Source: an uncultured Treponema sp.
GTDB lineage: Bacteria; Spirochaetota; Spirochaetia; Treponematales; Treponemataceae
Direction of reading: 5' to 3'
NCBI GenBank assembly: GCA_905372345.1
Contig: CAJPPE010000011.1
Span: 1 to 13,833 of the forward strand
DNA length: 13,833 nt
Below are positions 1 to 6,581 of the stretch, piece by piece (position 1 is the first letter of the stretch; each line of letters opens with the position of its first letter). Below the pieces are notes generated by a model. It was given only the letters and a program-made list of their open reading frames with translations, was not told the origin of the DNA and searched no databases. Both the position numbers and the translations under genes were made by a program.

Positions 1-11
1 TTTTGTATCAT
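1..11 (-). CDS. Start of an unidentified gene running off the left edge
   Basis: Only the first few codons (ATG ATA CAA AA) are visible, so no product can be named. The reason to call a gene is the promoter: perfect -35 and -10 boxes lie just upstream, and the A of this ATG falls 8 bases past the -10 box. There is no Shine-Dalgarno sequence, because the stretch before the ATG is GTTAGCT. If translation starts here the mRNA is leaderless. Otherwise the true start lies beyond the window. Confidence 0.3.
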
Positions 12-18
12 AGCTAAC

Positions 19-47
19 ATTATAGGGTAAAGGTGCGGAAGTGTCAA
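19..47 (-). promoter_or_regulatory. Consensus sigma-70 promoter reading leftward
   Basis: On the minus strand TTGACA (47-42) is followed by a 17-base spacer and TATAAT (24-19). Both boxes and the spacing match the vegetative consensus exactly, which is uncommon. The predicted transcription start is at about 11-12, on or next to an ATG at 11-9. It would drive whatever gene lies left of the window. The rest of 48-115 is AT-rich with no other feature seen. Confidence 0.75.
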
Positions 48-115
48 GGGAAAAATAAAATAATAAAATATAAACGCTTCTGCATTTGAACTTTATACTT
101 CGACATTGTACTTTG

Positions 116-184
116 TTACAGTTTTTTGATTTCCTCACGGCTTAAGCCGGTACCCTCAGCGATTTTTGCTATCGGTATACCCAT
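116..184 (-). CDS. Orphan Rpn C-terminal tail mini-ORF (22 aa)
   Basis: A 22-codon ORF starts with an ATG at 184 and stops at a TAA at 116-118. It is preceded by AAGGAG (194-189) four bases before the ATG, a good Shine-Dalgarno. Its residues 7-22 (KIAEGTGLSREEIKKL) closely match the last residues of the upstream Rpn protein (KIAEGTGLSVEEIKAL). It is in the same frame as that gene: after the TAA at 230-232, fifteen open codons lead into this ATG. Across 30 aligned residues I count 18 identical, but the codons differ widely, so this is the tail of a diverged paralogue rather than a recent duplication. It may be a recombination remnant or a separately made small protein. Which of these is not decidable from the sequence. 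Confidence 0.45.
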   Translation of the reverse strand: MGIPIAKIAEGTGLSREEIKKL

Positions 185-229
185 TTTACTCCTTGCATCT
201 GCTGCGTCGCACGGCAAAAAAGCTGATTC

Positions 230-433
230 TTATAGAGCTTTTATTTCTTCAACGGAAAGCCCTGTTCCTTCAGCTATTTTATCAATATCAAAACCAAACT
301 GCTTAAAAGCCTTAGCTGTTTCGATGGCTTTTTGGTATGAGCCGTCGGAAAAGCCTTGTTGTATGCCAATCCTTAAACTTTCTTCTCTTTGCACTGCAAT
401 GTCCGTATCATAATCGTATTCTGCTACTAACAT
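230..433 (-). CDS. Possible intragenic small Rpn protein (RpnS-like, 67 aa)
   Basis: Inside the Rpn gene, GGGAGG (447-442) stands eight bases before an in-frame ATG at 433. The predicted product is the last 67 residues: MLVAEYDYD, a charged stretch (REESLRIGIQQG), then the tail ending EEIKAL. It carries no nuclease residues. In E. coli, several rpn genes make an in-frame small protein from an internal start that blocks the full-length nuclease, and this site has the same layout. The SD is encoded by the residues REVI just before the Met, so it could also be an accident of codon choice. Function is inferred from layout only. Confidence 0.45.
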   Translation of the reverse strand: MLVAEYDYDTDIAVQREESLRIGIQQGFSDGSYQKAIETAKAFKQFGFDIDKIAEGTGLSVEEIKAL

Positions 434-1096
434 GTTTATTACCTCCCGTGATTTTCTTTGTAAATATTCTTTTAAGATCCCTTTTTCTATACATATCTTT
501 ACCGCATTGGTAAAGCCGTTTTCGCTATCGAGTTGGGTTTGAAGACGCACCTCTTCTACAAAGAGGCTGTATTCTTCGAGGGGTTTACAGGCTGTTAGGA
601 TTTTGTTTGCCTTACCAGTATTGATGTTTAAAACCTGTACTGTAAGCTCCAGCGGTACTTGTTTAGGTTTTGTGATAAATGCATCGGATAACTTTAGAAT
701 TGTAGTCTCAGGGTAGTCTTCCTTGCCGTTGTAAAAGACGTAGAATTCCGGCGTAGGTATTTTTGACAGCTTCCTTAAATACCTGTCGGTAGGTGCTTGC
801 AGCTTTTCATACAGCCGAGCTATGTATTCCAAAAAACGCAAAGGCATATTTTCATTTATTGTAGACTGATGTTCAGCCAAGACGATGATTTTACCGTCTA
901 CAAGGCAGGAAACATCGTTGATTATGTTCATGTACATAACATTATCGAGCCTTATATTTTCTACAGGACAAGAAAGCGGCAGGCTTGTTCCGTGCAAGGC
1001 ATTATATAGCGATAAGAAATTCTCCTTAGCCTTTTCATCTTCACTGAAAAGGTCGACGAACACCGAGTCTTTGTATTTTCTGTTTGCCGTACTCAT
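230..1096 (-). CDS. Rpn/YhgA-family nuclease (PD-(D/E)XK, putative transposase)
   Basis: A 288-aa protein of the Rpn (recombination-promoting nuclease, YhgA/PDDEXK) family. Some characterised members are DNA endonucleases that promote RecA-independent recombination and have been linked to phage defence. The nuclease core is at the N-terminus: D61 in NDVSCLVDGK, then E75-H-Q77 in LAEHQS, the family's E-x-Q form of the E-x-K motif, followed by MPLRFLEYIARLYE. The C-terminal third is a charged linker (EYDYDTDIAVQREES) and a short helix-turn tail ending KIAEGTGLSVEEIKAL. I start at the ATG at 1096 because GAGGAA lies six bases before it. An in-frame ATG at 1117 lies upstream of the predicted transcription start, so it is unlikely. 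An internal SD and ATG at 433 could yield a separate 67-aa C-terminal product. The gene is alone, with its own promoter. Confidence 0.85.
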   Translation of the reverse strand: MSTANRKYKDSVFVDLFSEDEKAKENFLSLYNALHGTSLPLSCPVENIRLDNVMYMNIINDVSCLVDGKIIVLAEHQSTINENMPLRFLEYIARLYEKLQAPTDRYLRKLSKIPTPEFYVFYNGKEDYPETTILKLSDAFITKPKQVPLELTVQVLNINTGKANKILTACKPLEEYSLFVEEVRLQTQLDSENGFTNAVKICIEKGILKEYLQRKSREVINMLVAEYDYDTDIAVQREESLRIGIQQGFSDGSYQKAIETAKAFKQFGFDIDKIAEGTGLSVEEIKAL

Positions 1097-1117
1097 AGCT
1101 ATTTCCTCACTAATCAT

Positions 1118-1146
1118 ATTATAGCATAGATTAGCAGATTTTAGAA
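1118..1146 (-). promoter_or_regulatory. Promoter of the Rpn-family gene
   Basis: TATAAT (1123-1118) is preceded by TGC, giving an extended -10 (TGnTATAAT). The -35 region, TTCTAA (1146-1141) at 17 bases, is weak. Predicted start is the A at about 1111, leaving a 15-base leader with GAGGAA before the ATG at 1096. This placement rules out the in-frame ATG at 1117 as the start. Confidence 0.6.
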
Positions 1147-1188
1147 GGGATAAGTAAAGAATTTATCAAATGAATCATTAGGATATTT

Positions 1189-1917
1189 CTATAAATTTAT
1201 CAATAGTTCTATCAGCTCGTCCCAATCGCTTATTTTGGTAAATTCAAAATCGGGAGAAATATGGTTTTCGTTGTCATAGGGACAAGCAAAACTGCTTGTA
1301 TATAAGACAGGTTTTATTCCGAGAGCGGCGGAGCCTATAACATCGGCCCGCGGGTTGTCTCCGCAATACCAAACCTCATCGGCGGAAAGGCAGGCTTTTT
1401 TTAAGGCAGCTTCAAAAAGAAGACAATCGGGCTTTCTAAACCCGTACTCACTCGAAGCTATTATAAATTCGAATTTGTTTTGCGGAAGATATTTATTTAT
1501 TCTTGCAGTCAAGGCTTTTTCCGAAAAAGCAATATTGCTTATGACGGCAGTTCTGATATTTTTGCCTTCCAAAAAGAGCAGAAGTTTTTCGATATTGGGC
1601 ATCGCCCTGCACGGTGCCAGAGCTTCCCAAAAAAGAAGTTCCAGCTCCGTGTAGGATAGGTTAAATTCTACATTAAGGATTTGAAAAAGACAATTATAAA
1701 AATTATGAGTGTGTATTTCTACATCGTTTTGTAAAGCCCGCGATTTTACCTTCTCAAAAATAGCCATTCCTTTTTTATAAAAGGTAATAAAATCTATTTT
1801 ATCGGGATTTTTATAAATTTGAGCATAAAGAGCTTTATAGGCTCTTTCCAAATCAAGCTCCTTTTCATAAATAAGAGTATTTCCGTAATCGAAAATAATC
1901 ATCGCAGGGCTTTTCAT
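1189..1917 (-). CDS. HAD-superfamily hydrolase (subfamily IA type)
   Basis: A 242-aa cytoplasmic haloacid-dehalogenase-fold hydrolase, probably acting on a small phosphorylated metabolite; the substrate cannot be read. Motif I is FDYGNT with nucleophile D10. The position of the usual second Asp is G12, as in some HAD branches that lack the normal general acid. Motif II is S127 (AVISN), motif III K162 (FRKPD), and motif IV D187 and D192 (CGDNPRADV). The cap occupies roughly residues 18-100. The frame stays open upstream to 2103, but that part is only antisense-like overlap with ettA. I start at the ATG at 1917, 13 bases after the ettA stop; GAAAGG lies near the ettA stop but is rather far, and a second ATG at 1902 is possible. 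It probably shares a transcript with ettA. Confidence 0.75.
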   Translation of the reverse strand: MKSPAMIIFDYGNTLIYEKELDLERAYKALYAQIYKNPDKIDFITFYKKGMAIFEKVKSRALQNDVEIHTHNFYNCLFQILNVEFNLSYTELELLFWEALAPCRAMPNIEKLLLFLEGKNIRTAVISNIAFSEKALTARINKYLPQNKFEFIIASSEYGFRKPDCLLFEAALKKACLSADEVWYCGDNPRADVIGSAALGIKPVLYTSSFACPYDNENHISPDFEFTKISDWDELIELLINL

Positions 1918-1930
1918 AGGATTAAGCCGG

Positions 1931-3679
1931 TTACCTTTCAAGTTTTCTGTAGACGCCTCTGTGTGGAGTATCGGCATCCTTACCGTACTTTTCGCGTCTC
2001 CATTCGGCATATTCCGTCCAGTTGCCGTCAAACCAGACAACTTCGCCGTCAGCCTCAAAGGCAAGAATATGGGAGCAAACTCTGTCCAAAAACCAGCGGT
2101 CATGGCTTATGACGAGGACTGAACCTGCAAAACTTTCAAGAGCTTCTTCCAAAGCACGAAGGGTTGTAACATCCAAATCGTTTGTAGGCTCGTCGAGCAT
2201 TAAAACATTTCCGCCTTCTTTTAGCATCATAGCCAAGTTGAGCCTATTTCTCTCTCCGCCTGAAAGCACGCCTACCTTGCGGGACTGGTCTTGCCCCGAA
2301 AAGTTAAACCAAGAACAATAAGCCCTTGAGTTTACCTCACGCACACCGGAAGAACCGTCTGAGGCTCCCAGCTTTATAATATCAAGCCCATCTGAAAGCT
2401 GCTCCCAAACAGTCTTGTTAGGATCAAGTTTTTCTCTTGTCTGATCTACATAGCAAAGTTTTACCGAGTCCCCTATTTTGATTTCACCCTCATCGGGTTT
2501 TACGATCTGCCTTTTTTGATCGGCTCCTTCAGGAGTTTCAAAACCTGCAGCCCCGACTATCATCTTAAAGAGGGTTGTCTTACCGGCACCATTCGGACCT
2601 ATAATACCGACTATGGCTCCCGCAGGAACCGAAAAATTAAGCTTATCAAAGAGGATTCTGTCGCCGTAATGCTTTGCGGCATTTTTAACATCTATAACCA
2701 AATTACCCAGCCTCGGTCCCGGCGGAATGGTAATCTGAGAATCTTTTATTTTTTCTTTTGAGCCTTGGGCTAAAAGTTTTTCGTATTCGTTGATACGGGC
2801 CTTGCTCTTGGCATGTCTTCCCTTGGGGCTCATACCAATCCATTCAAGCTCCCGTTTTAAAGCCTTTTGGCGTTCCGTTTCTCCCTTTTCTTCAAGGGCA
2901 AGCCTTTTTTGTTTTTGATCGAGCCAGCTTGAATAATTACCCTTCCACGGAATACCTTCTCCGCGGTCAAGTTCCAAGATCCAGCCTGCAACATTATCTA
3001 AAAAATAGCGGTCGTGGGTAACGCAGATAATTGTTCCTGCATATTGATGAAGATGCCTCTCAAGCCATGCCACCGTTTCCGCATCCAAGTGGTTGGTAGG
3101 TTCGTCCAATAAAAGAATGTCGGGCTTTTGAAGGAGGAGCCTGCAAAGGGCAACCCGTCTTTTTTCTCCCCCTGAAAGTACATCGATTACTTGATCGGCG
3201 GGCGGACATCGCAAGGCTTCCATAGCAAGGTCGAGGCGGCTGTCCAAATTCCAAGCATCTGTTGCATCCAGCTTTTCCTGCACCTTGGCCTGTTTTTCCA
3301 TCAGTTTATCCATATCGGCATCGGGATCGCCGAATGCCTCGTTTATCTTGTCAAATTCTGCAAGAAGGTCTACCAATTCTTGAACCCCCTCCGAAACAAC
3401 CTCGCGAACGGTCTTGCCGCTTTGAAGCTGGGGCTCCTGTTCGAGGTAGCCTATAGTATAGCCGGGCGCCGAAGAAACTTCGCCCGTATAATCCCCGTCA
3501 ATCCCTGCCATAATACGCAAGAGACTTGACTTACCGGATCCATTAGAACCTATAACGCCTATTTTTGCACCGTAAAAATAAGAAAGGCTTATATCCTTTA
3601 AAACCTGTTTTGTCCCATGGGTTCTTGAAACCCTATCCATCGTGTAAATAATCTTTTTATCGTCTACTGTCTTTGCCAT
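1931..3679 (-). CDS. ettA: ABC-F translation factor EttA
   Basis: A 582-aa soluble ATPase with two ABC domains and no membrane segments, matching EttA (energy-dependent translational throttle), which binds the ribosomal E site and links initiation to ATP/ADP level. Domain 1 has Walker A GSNGSGKSS (44-52), signature LSGGE (168-172), Walker B LLLDEPTNHLD with catalytic E193, and H222. Domain 2 has Walker A at 361-369, LSGGE (472-476) and MLDEPTNDLD with E497. The IYTMDRV opening, the arm insert at about 70-160 and the charged linker at 250-320 (the tRNA-contacting region in this family) are typical of EttA rather than Uup or ABCF resistance proteins. It is slightly longer than the E. coli protein (555 aa). 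The ATG has no SD and may be leaderless. The HAD gene follows after 13 bases. Confidence 0.92.
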   Translation of the reverse strand: MAKTVDDKKIIYTMDRVSRTHGTKQVLKDISLSYFYGAKIGVIGSNGSGKSSLLRIMAGIDGDYTGEVSSAPGYTIGYLEQEPQLQSGKTVREVVSEGVQELVDLLAEFDKINEAFGDPDADMDKLMEKQAKVQEKLDATDAWNLDSRLDLAMEALRCPPADQVIDVLSGGEKRRVALCRLLLQKPDILLLDEPTNHLDAETVAWLERHLHQYAGTIICVTHDRYFLDNVAGWILELDRGEGIPWKGNYSSWLDQKQKRLALEEKGETERQKALKRELEWIGMSPKGRHAKSKARINEYEKLLAQGSKEKIKDSQITIPPGPRLGNLVIDVKNAAKHYGDRILFDKLNFSVPAGAIVGIIGPNGAGKTTLFKMIVGAAGFETPEGADQKRQIVKPDEGEIKIGDSVKLCYVDQTREKLDPNKTVWEQLSDGLDIIKLGASDGSSGVREVNSRAYCSWFNFSGQDQSRKVGVLSGGERNRLNLAMMLKEGGNVLMLDEPTNDLDVTTLRALEEALESFAGSVLVISHDRWFLDRVCSHILAFEADGEVVWFDGNWTEYAEWRREKYGKDADTPHRGVYRKLER

Positions 3680-3685
3680 GGTGTC

Positions 3686-3714
3686 AGTCTATCAAAGAAC
3701 CGCTAAAAAAGCAA
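3686..3714 (-). promoter_or_regulatory. Predicted ettA promoter, leaderless geometry
   Basis: TTGCTT (3714-3709), 17 bases, then TAGACT (3691-3686) preceded by TGA (extended -10). Six bases (GACACC) separate the -10 box from the ATG, so the predicted +1 is the A of the start codon at 3679. No SD is present upstream. The hexamers are moderate matches (3/6 and 4/6), so the evidence is the combination of spacing, extended -10 and missing SD. Confidence 0.45.
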
Positions 3715-3822
3715 GGGGAATGGAGAAAGGGAAGTAAGAATTAAATTAAAGCCGATAAATTTATCTTCCGAAAATAAAATAGAGCTGTAGTTTTTTTAGT
3801 CTATTTTGAGAGGGGAAATAAG

Positions 3823-4266
3823 ATGCTTCATAAAATTGTTTTTCAGGATAATTTGTTTCAAATAACCAGAATGTTGGACGTAATAAAGGACGGGCTTAAT
3901 TTAGACCTTTCCGAAAGTATTTTTGCAGATAAGATGATGAGAGATATTTTATTTTTTGATGCGGCTCTGCAAAAACTCTTTAATCAGATAGAGCCTCAAT
4001 CCCACTTGCCCGATTATATAGATACAATGAACTGTCTTTATTTTTGTATCAAAAAATATATGAGCATTTTGAATCTTATCCTGACGGAAAAACTTGGAAG
4101 CGAATCTATTTTTAACACGGAAAAAAACCGTATTGAAGGTATTTACAAAAAGCATCAGGATTTTCTCGGCAAAATAAATATAGATATTTCCGATACAAAT
4201 GTTGAAAATGAAACCTACAACATAGTTTCCCAAAATGAACTTTCAGAGTTATTGAACTTAGGATAG
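3823..4266 (+). CDS. Hypothetical protein, 147 aa, helical
   Basis: Not recognised. It is a soluble, mostly alpha-helical 147-aa protein with no signal peptide or membrane segment, rich in Leu, Ile, Lys and Asp, with two Cys near the middle (NCLYFCIKKY, about residues 67-76). The start is secure: AGGGG (3811-3815) lies seven bases before the ATG. It ends 21 bases before rsmD and its 3' end carries the rsmD promoter. The 143-base gap to the divergent ettA holds the ettA promoter; I see no convincing promoter for this gene. No function is proposed. Confidence 0.75.
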   Translation: MLHKIVFQDNLFQITRMLDVIKDGLNLDLSESIFADKMMRDILFFDAALQKLFNQIEPQSHLPDYIDTMNCLYFCIKKYMSILNLILTEKLGSESIFNTEKNRIEGIYKKHQDFLGKINIDISDTNVENETYNIVSQNELSELLNLG

Positions 4267-4280
4267 GTCTGTGCTATAAT
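4252..4280 (+). promoter_or_regulatory. rsmD promoter inside the upstream gene, leaderless geometry
   Basis: TTGAAC (4252-4257), exactly 17 bases, then TATAAT (4275-4280) preceded by TGC, a full extended -10. The ATG of rsmD begins at 4288, seven bases after the -10 box, so transcription should start on or one base before the start codon. The stretch TATTCTC before the ATG has no SD. The -35 box overlaps the last codons of the hypothetical gene. Confidence 0.7.
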
Positions 4281-4287
4281 TATTCTC

Positions 4288-4827
4288 ATGAGAATAACCG
4301 GCGGCAGTTTAAAAAACAGGCAGGTAGAATGTCCGAAGGGGATAATACGGCCTGCAATGGACAGGATGAGGGAGTCTGTTTTTTCCATACTTGGAGACCT
4401 TTCAGGTCTTTCTTTTTTAGACCTTTTTACCGGATCAGGGGTCTGCGGTTTGGAAGCCTATTCGCGCGGAGCCTACCCCGTCTACCTTGTAGAAAAAGAT
4501 GCCGATAAATTCCCAGTTTTATTAAAAAACGTTTCAATGGCAGATAAAAAGCTCGAATGTAAAAGGATGCCTGCAGAAACCTTTATAAAAAGAGCAAAAG
4601 AATCCTTTGATATTATCTACCTCGACCCTCCCTTCCCCTATAAATTTCACATAGAACTTCTCGAAAAAATAGAAGAATCAAAAATATTAAAAGAAGGAGG
4701 CCTTGTAATGATGCACAGGCCATCCGAAAAGGCTATGCCTCAAACAATAGGCTCTTTGACAAAAAGCGATGAAAGGGTATATGGAAGATCCATCGTGGAC
4801 TTTTATCGTAAAAAAATTTTAGATTGA
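4288..4827 (+). CDS. rsmD: 16S rRNA (guanine966-N2)-methyltransferase RsmD
   Basis: A 179-aa SAM-dependent methyltransferase that modifies G966 of 16S rRNA during 30S assembly. It opens with the RsmD signature MRITGGSLKNR and IRPAMDRMRESVFSIL (20-35). The SAM loop is LDLFTGSGVCGLEA (44-57), with acidic E69 at the end of strand 2, and the catalytic motif is DPPF (113-116) in YLDPPFPYKF. Length is typical (about 180-200 aa). There is no SD, and an extended -10 promoter lies right before the ATG, so the mRNA is predicted to be leaderless. The GH1 gene starts 33 bases after its stop. Confidence 0.92.
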   Translation: MRITGGSLKNRQVECPKGIIRPAMDRMRESVFSILGDLSGLSFLDLFTGSGVCGLEAYSRGAYPVYLVEKDADKFPVLLKNVSMADKKLECKRMPAETFIKRAKESFDIIYLDPPFPYKFHIELLEKIEESKILKEGGLVMMHRPSEKAMPQTIGSLTKSDERVYGRSIVDFYRKKILD

Positions 4828-4860
4828 TAATCCTTACAAAAAGTTTTTATGGAGGAAATG

Positions 4861-6144
4861 ATGTTTAAGTTAAAAGAAAATTTTTTACTTGGGGTTGCTA
4901 CGGCTTCTACCCAGATTGAGGGAGGAAGGGTAAACTCCAACTGGAACGATTTTTGTAACCGCAAAATGACAAATGACGGCTCCGACGTTGCCCGTGCAAA
5001 TATGCACTATGAAAAGGTTGAAGAAGATACCGAACTTTTAAAAAAGATGGGGATTCAAACTTACCGCATGTCCTTAGAATGGGCACGCATTGAGCCTGAA
5101 AAGGGAAAATTCGACACTAAAGCCCTTGACCACTACAAGGAAGAATTAAGCCTTTTAAAAAAAGCAGGCATAAGGCCCTTAATAAGCCTATACCACTTCA
5201 GCCATCCCATGTGGTTTGAAAACTCTGGCGGCTTTACAAAAAAAGAAAATGTCGACGTTTTTTTAAATTATGTAAAGACCTGCATAAGCGAGCTTGGAAG
5301 CCTTTGCAGCGACTATGTTACAATAAATGAACCCAATGTCTATGCAGTTCAGTCCTTCTTCTTAGGCCTTTGGCCGCCCGAAAAAAAATCGATTACAAAA
5401 ACTATAAAGGTTATGAACATCCTCATAGCCGCACACTGCAAGGCCTACGATTTAATCCATGAAATACGCAAAGAAAAAGGCCTTACGGACACAAGGGTAA
5501 GCTTTGCCCACCACATGCAGGCCTTCCATCCAAAGGATAAAAATAGAAAAGCCGATCAAAGGGCGGCAAAAAGAATAAGCAAAATTTTCCAAGACGGAAT
5601 TATGGAAGCCTGTTTTAAGGGAGAGTTTTCATTCCCCTTTAAAAATATTCTAAACATAAAAAAGAAAAACTATGTCGATTTTATAGCTATCAACTATTAT
5701 TCAAGGCAGGCAGTAAGAGGGCTTTCTTACAAGGCCTTTGAAAACACGCCTAAAAACGATTTAGGCTGGGATATTTATCCATTGGGCCTAATCGAGTGCG
5801 CTCAAACCTGCTATAACTGCCTTCCCCTTCCGATAGTCATAAGCGAAAACGGAACCTGCGACAATAAGGATGAGTTTAGATGCCGCTATATCTATGATCA
5901 CCTAAAACTTATAAGCGAATCTCCCCTCCCCTTTGAAGCCTATTATCATTGGTGCTTTATCGACAACTTCGAGTGGAAAGAAGGAGAATCCGCCCGTTTC
6001 GGCCTTGTTCACTGTAATTACGAAACTCAAGAAAGAACTATCAAAAAAAGCGGAGAATTCTACAGCGAAATGATCAAAAAAAGAGGTGTCGATAAATCGA
6101 TGATAGAAAAATATGTTGAACCTTGTAAGTATAACGTAAAGTAA
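4861..6144 (+). CDS. Glycoside hydrolase family 1 beta-glycosidase
   Basis: A 427-aa cytoplasmic retaining beta-glycosidase of family GH1. It shows the N-terminal LLGVATASTQIEGG (9-22), the acid/base Glu E157 in TINEPN and the nucleophile E329 in ISENG. The glycone-binding DNFEW (368-372) has Glu where 6-phospho-glycosidases usually have Ser, which favours unphosphorylated beta-glucosides or galactosides. No PTS gene is adjacent. I start at the ATG at 4861: GGAGG (4851-4855) lies five bases before it, while an ATG at 4849 overlaps that SD and one at 4858 is too close. It may be co-transcribed with rsmD. Confidence 0.9.
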   Translation: MFKLKENFLLGVATASTQIEGGRVNSNWNDFCNRKMTNDGSDVARANMHYEKVEEDTELLKKMGIQTYRMSLEWARIEPEKGKFDTKALDHYKEELSLLKKAGIRPLISLYHFSHPMWFENSGGFTKKENVDVFLNYVKTCISELGSLCSDYVTINEPNVYAVQSFFLGLWPPEKKSITKTIKVMNILIAAHCKAYDLIHEIRKEKGLTDTRVSFAHHMQAFHPKDKNRKADQRAAKRISKIFQDGIMEACFKGEFSFPFKNILNIKKKNYVDFIAINYYSRQAVRGLSYKAFENTPKNDLGWDIYPLGLIECAQTCYNCLPLPIVISENGTCDNKDEFRCRYIYDHLKLISESPLPFEAYYHWCFIDNFEWKEGESARFGLVHCNYETQERTIKKSGEFYSEMIKKRGVDKSMIEKYVEPCKYNVK

Positions 6145-6159
6145 TGAAGTACAATGCCT

Positions 6160-6173
6160 AGACTTGACAGTCT
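6160..6173. promoter_or_regulatory. Small inverted repeat over the -35 box, possible antitoxin operator
   Basis: AGACT-TGAC-AGTCT forms a perfect 5-base inverted repeat around a 4-base centre and overlaps the TTGACA box of the downstream gene. HigA-type antitoxins repress their own promoter through such repeats, and the downstream protein keeps the HigA helix-turn-helix. Short arms make chance possible. Confidence 0.35.
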
Positions 6174-6191
6174 GTTGTTTTAAACTACAAT
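6164..6191 (+). promoter_or_regulatory. Promoter of the HigB-HigA fusion, leaderless geometry
   Basis: A perfect TTGACA (6164-6169), 16 bases, then TACAAT (6186-6191). The ATG is at 6198, so the predicted +1 is the A of the start codon. There is no SD before it. This is probably the original promoter of the toxin-antitoxin operon before the deletion. Confidence 0.65.
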
Positions 6192-6197
6192 ATAGAT

Positions 6198-6581
6198 ATG
6201 CGAACGATAAAAAAAACTGAAGTATTTGACACATGGCTTTCAAAACTAAAAGACGAAAAAGGAAAAGCCAAAATTACCGACTTTGATCCAGCTGATTATT
6301 TAAATACAAAGGAAGCAATGATAGAATACCTAAATGAAGCTCTTAAAACCTCTATCGAAGACAACACCCCCGAACACTTTACGGAAGCCCTCGGAGATAT
6401 AACACGAGCCCAGGGATTTACAAATGTTGCAAAACATACCGATTTAAACCGAGAGCATTTGTACCGTTCTTTATCAAAGAAAGGCAATCCTACATTTTCG
6501 ACAATACTAAAACTCTTAAACTTCTTGGGCTTGGAAATAAACATAATAGATCCGCAAACGGCAAAGCCGGTATACTGCTAA
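6198..6581 (+). CDS. Orphan HigA-like antitoxin fused to N-terminal stub of its HigB-like toxin
   Basis: A 127-aa protein made of two pieces. Residues 1-26 (ending KGKAKI) read as the start of the HigB/RelE-type 'addiction module killer' family, with the hallmark KTEVFDTWLSKLKD. Residues 27-127 read as the partner antitoxin family: FDPADYLNTKEAMIEYL, ALGDITRAQG (64-73), then a helix-turn-helix with REHLYRSLSKKGNPTFSTILKLL (about 85-107). Normal operons have the toxin first and the antitoxin next, so an in-frame deletion has removed about 75% of the toxin and the antitoxin's own start. No ATG, GTG or TTG lies near the junction, so the antitoxin part can only be made as a fusion. The toxin fold cannot form. 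It may still repress its promoter or counter a toxin elsewhere. It converges on the EamA gene. Confidence 0.8.
   Translation: MRTIKKTEVFDTWLSKLKDEKGKAKITDFDPADYLNTKEAMIEYLNEALKTSIEDNTPEHFTEALGDITRAQGFTNVAKHTDLNREHLYRSLSKKGNPTFSTILKLLNFLGLEINIIDPQTAKPVYC

Noticed and set aside
126..413. 95-aa plus-strand open frame
   Set aside because: It is the complement of the Rpn tail coding region, without SD or promoter.
1933..2103. N-terminal extension of the HAD protein to 304 aa
   Set aside because: It overlaps ettA in another frame, has no hydrolase-like sequence, and motif I would sit far from the start; the ATG at 1917 gives a normal length.
3191..3529. 112-aa plus-strand open frame
   Set aside because: It is antisense to the conserved ABC core of ettA, with no SD or family match.
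5902..6243. 113-aa minus-strand open frame across the GH1 end
   Set aside because: Antisense to the GH1 C-terminus and the HigB-HigA start; composition is that of a shadow frame.
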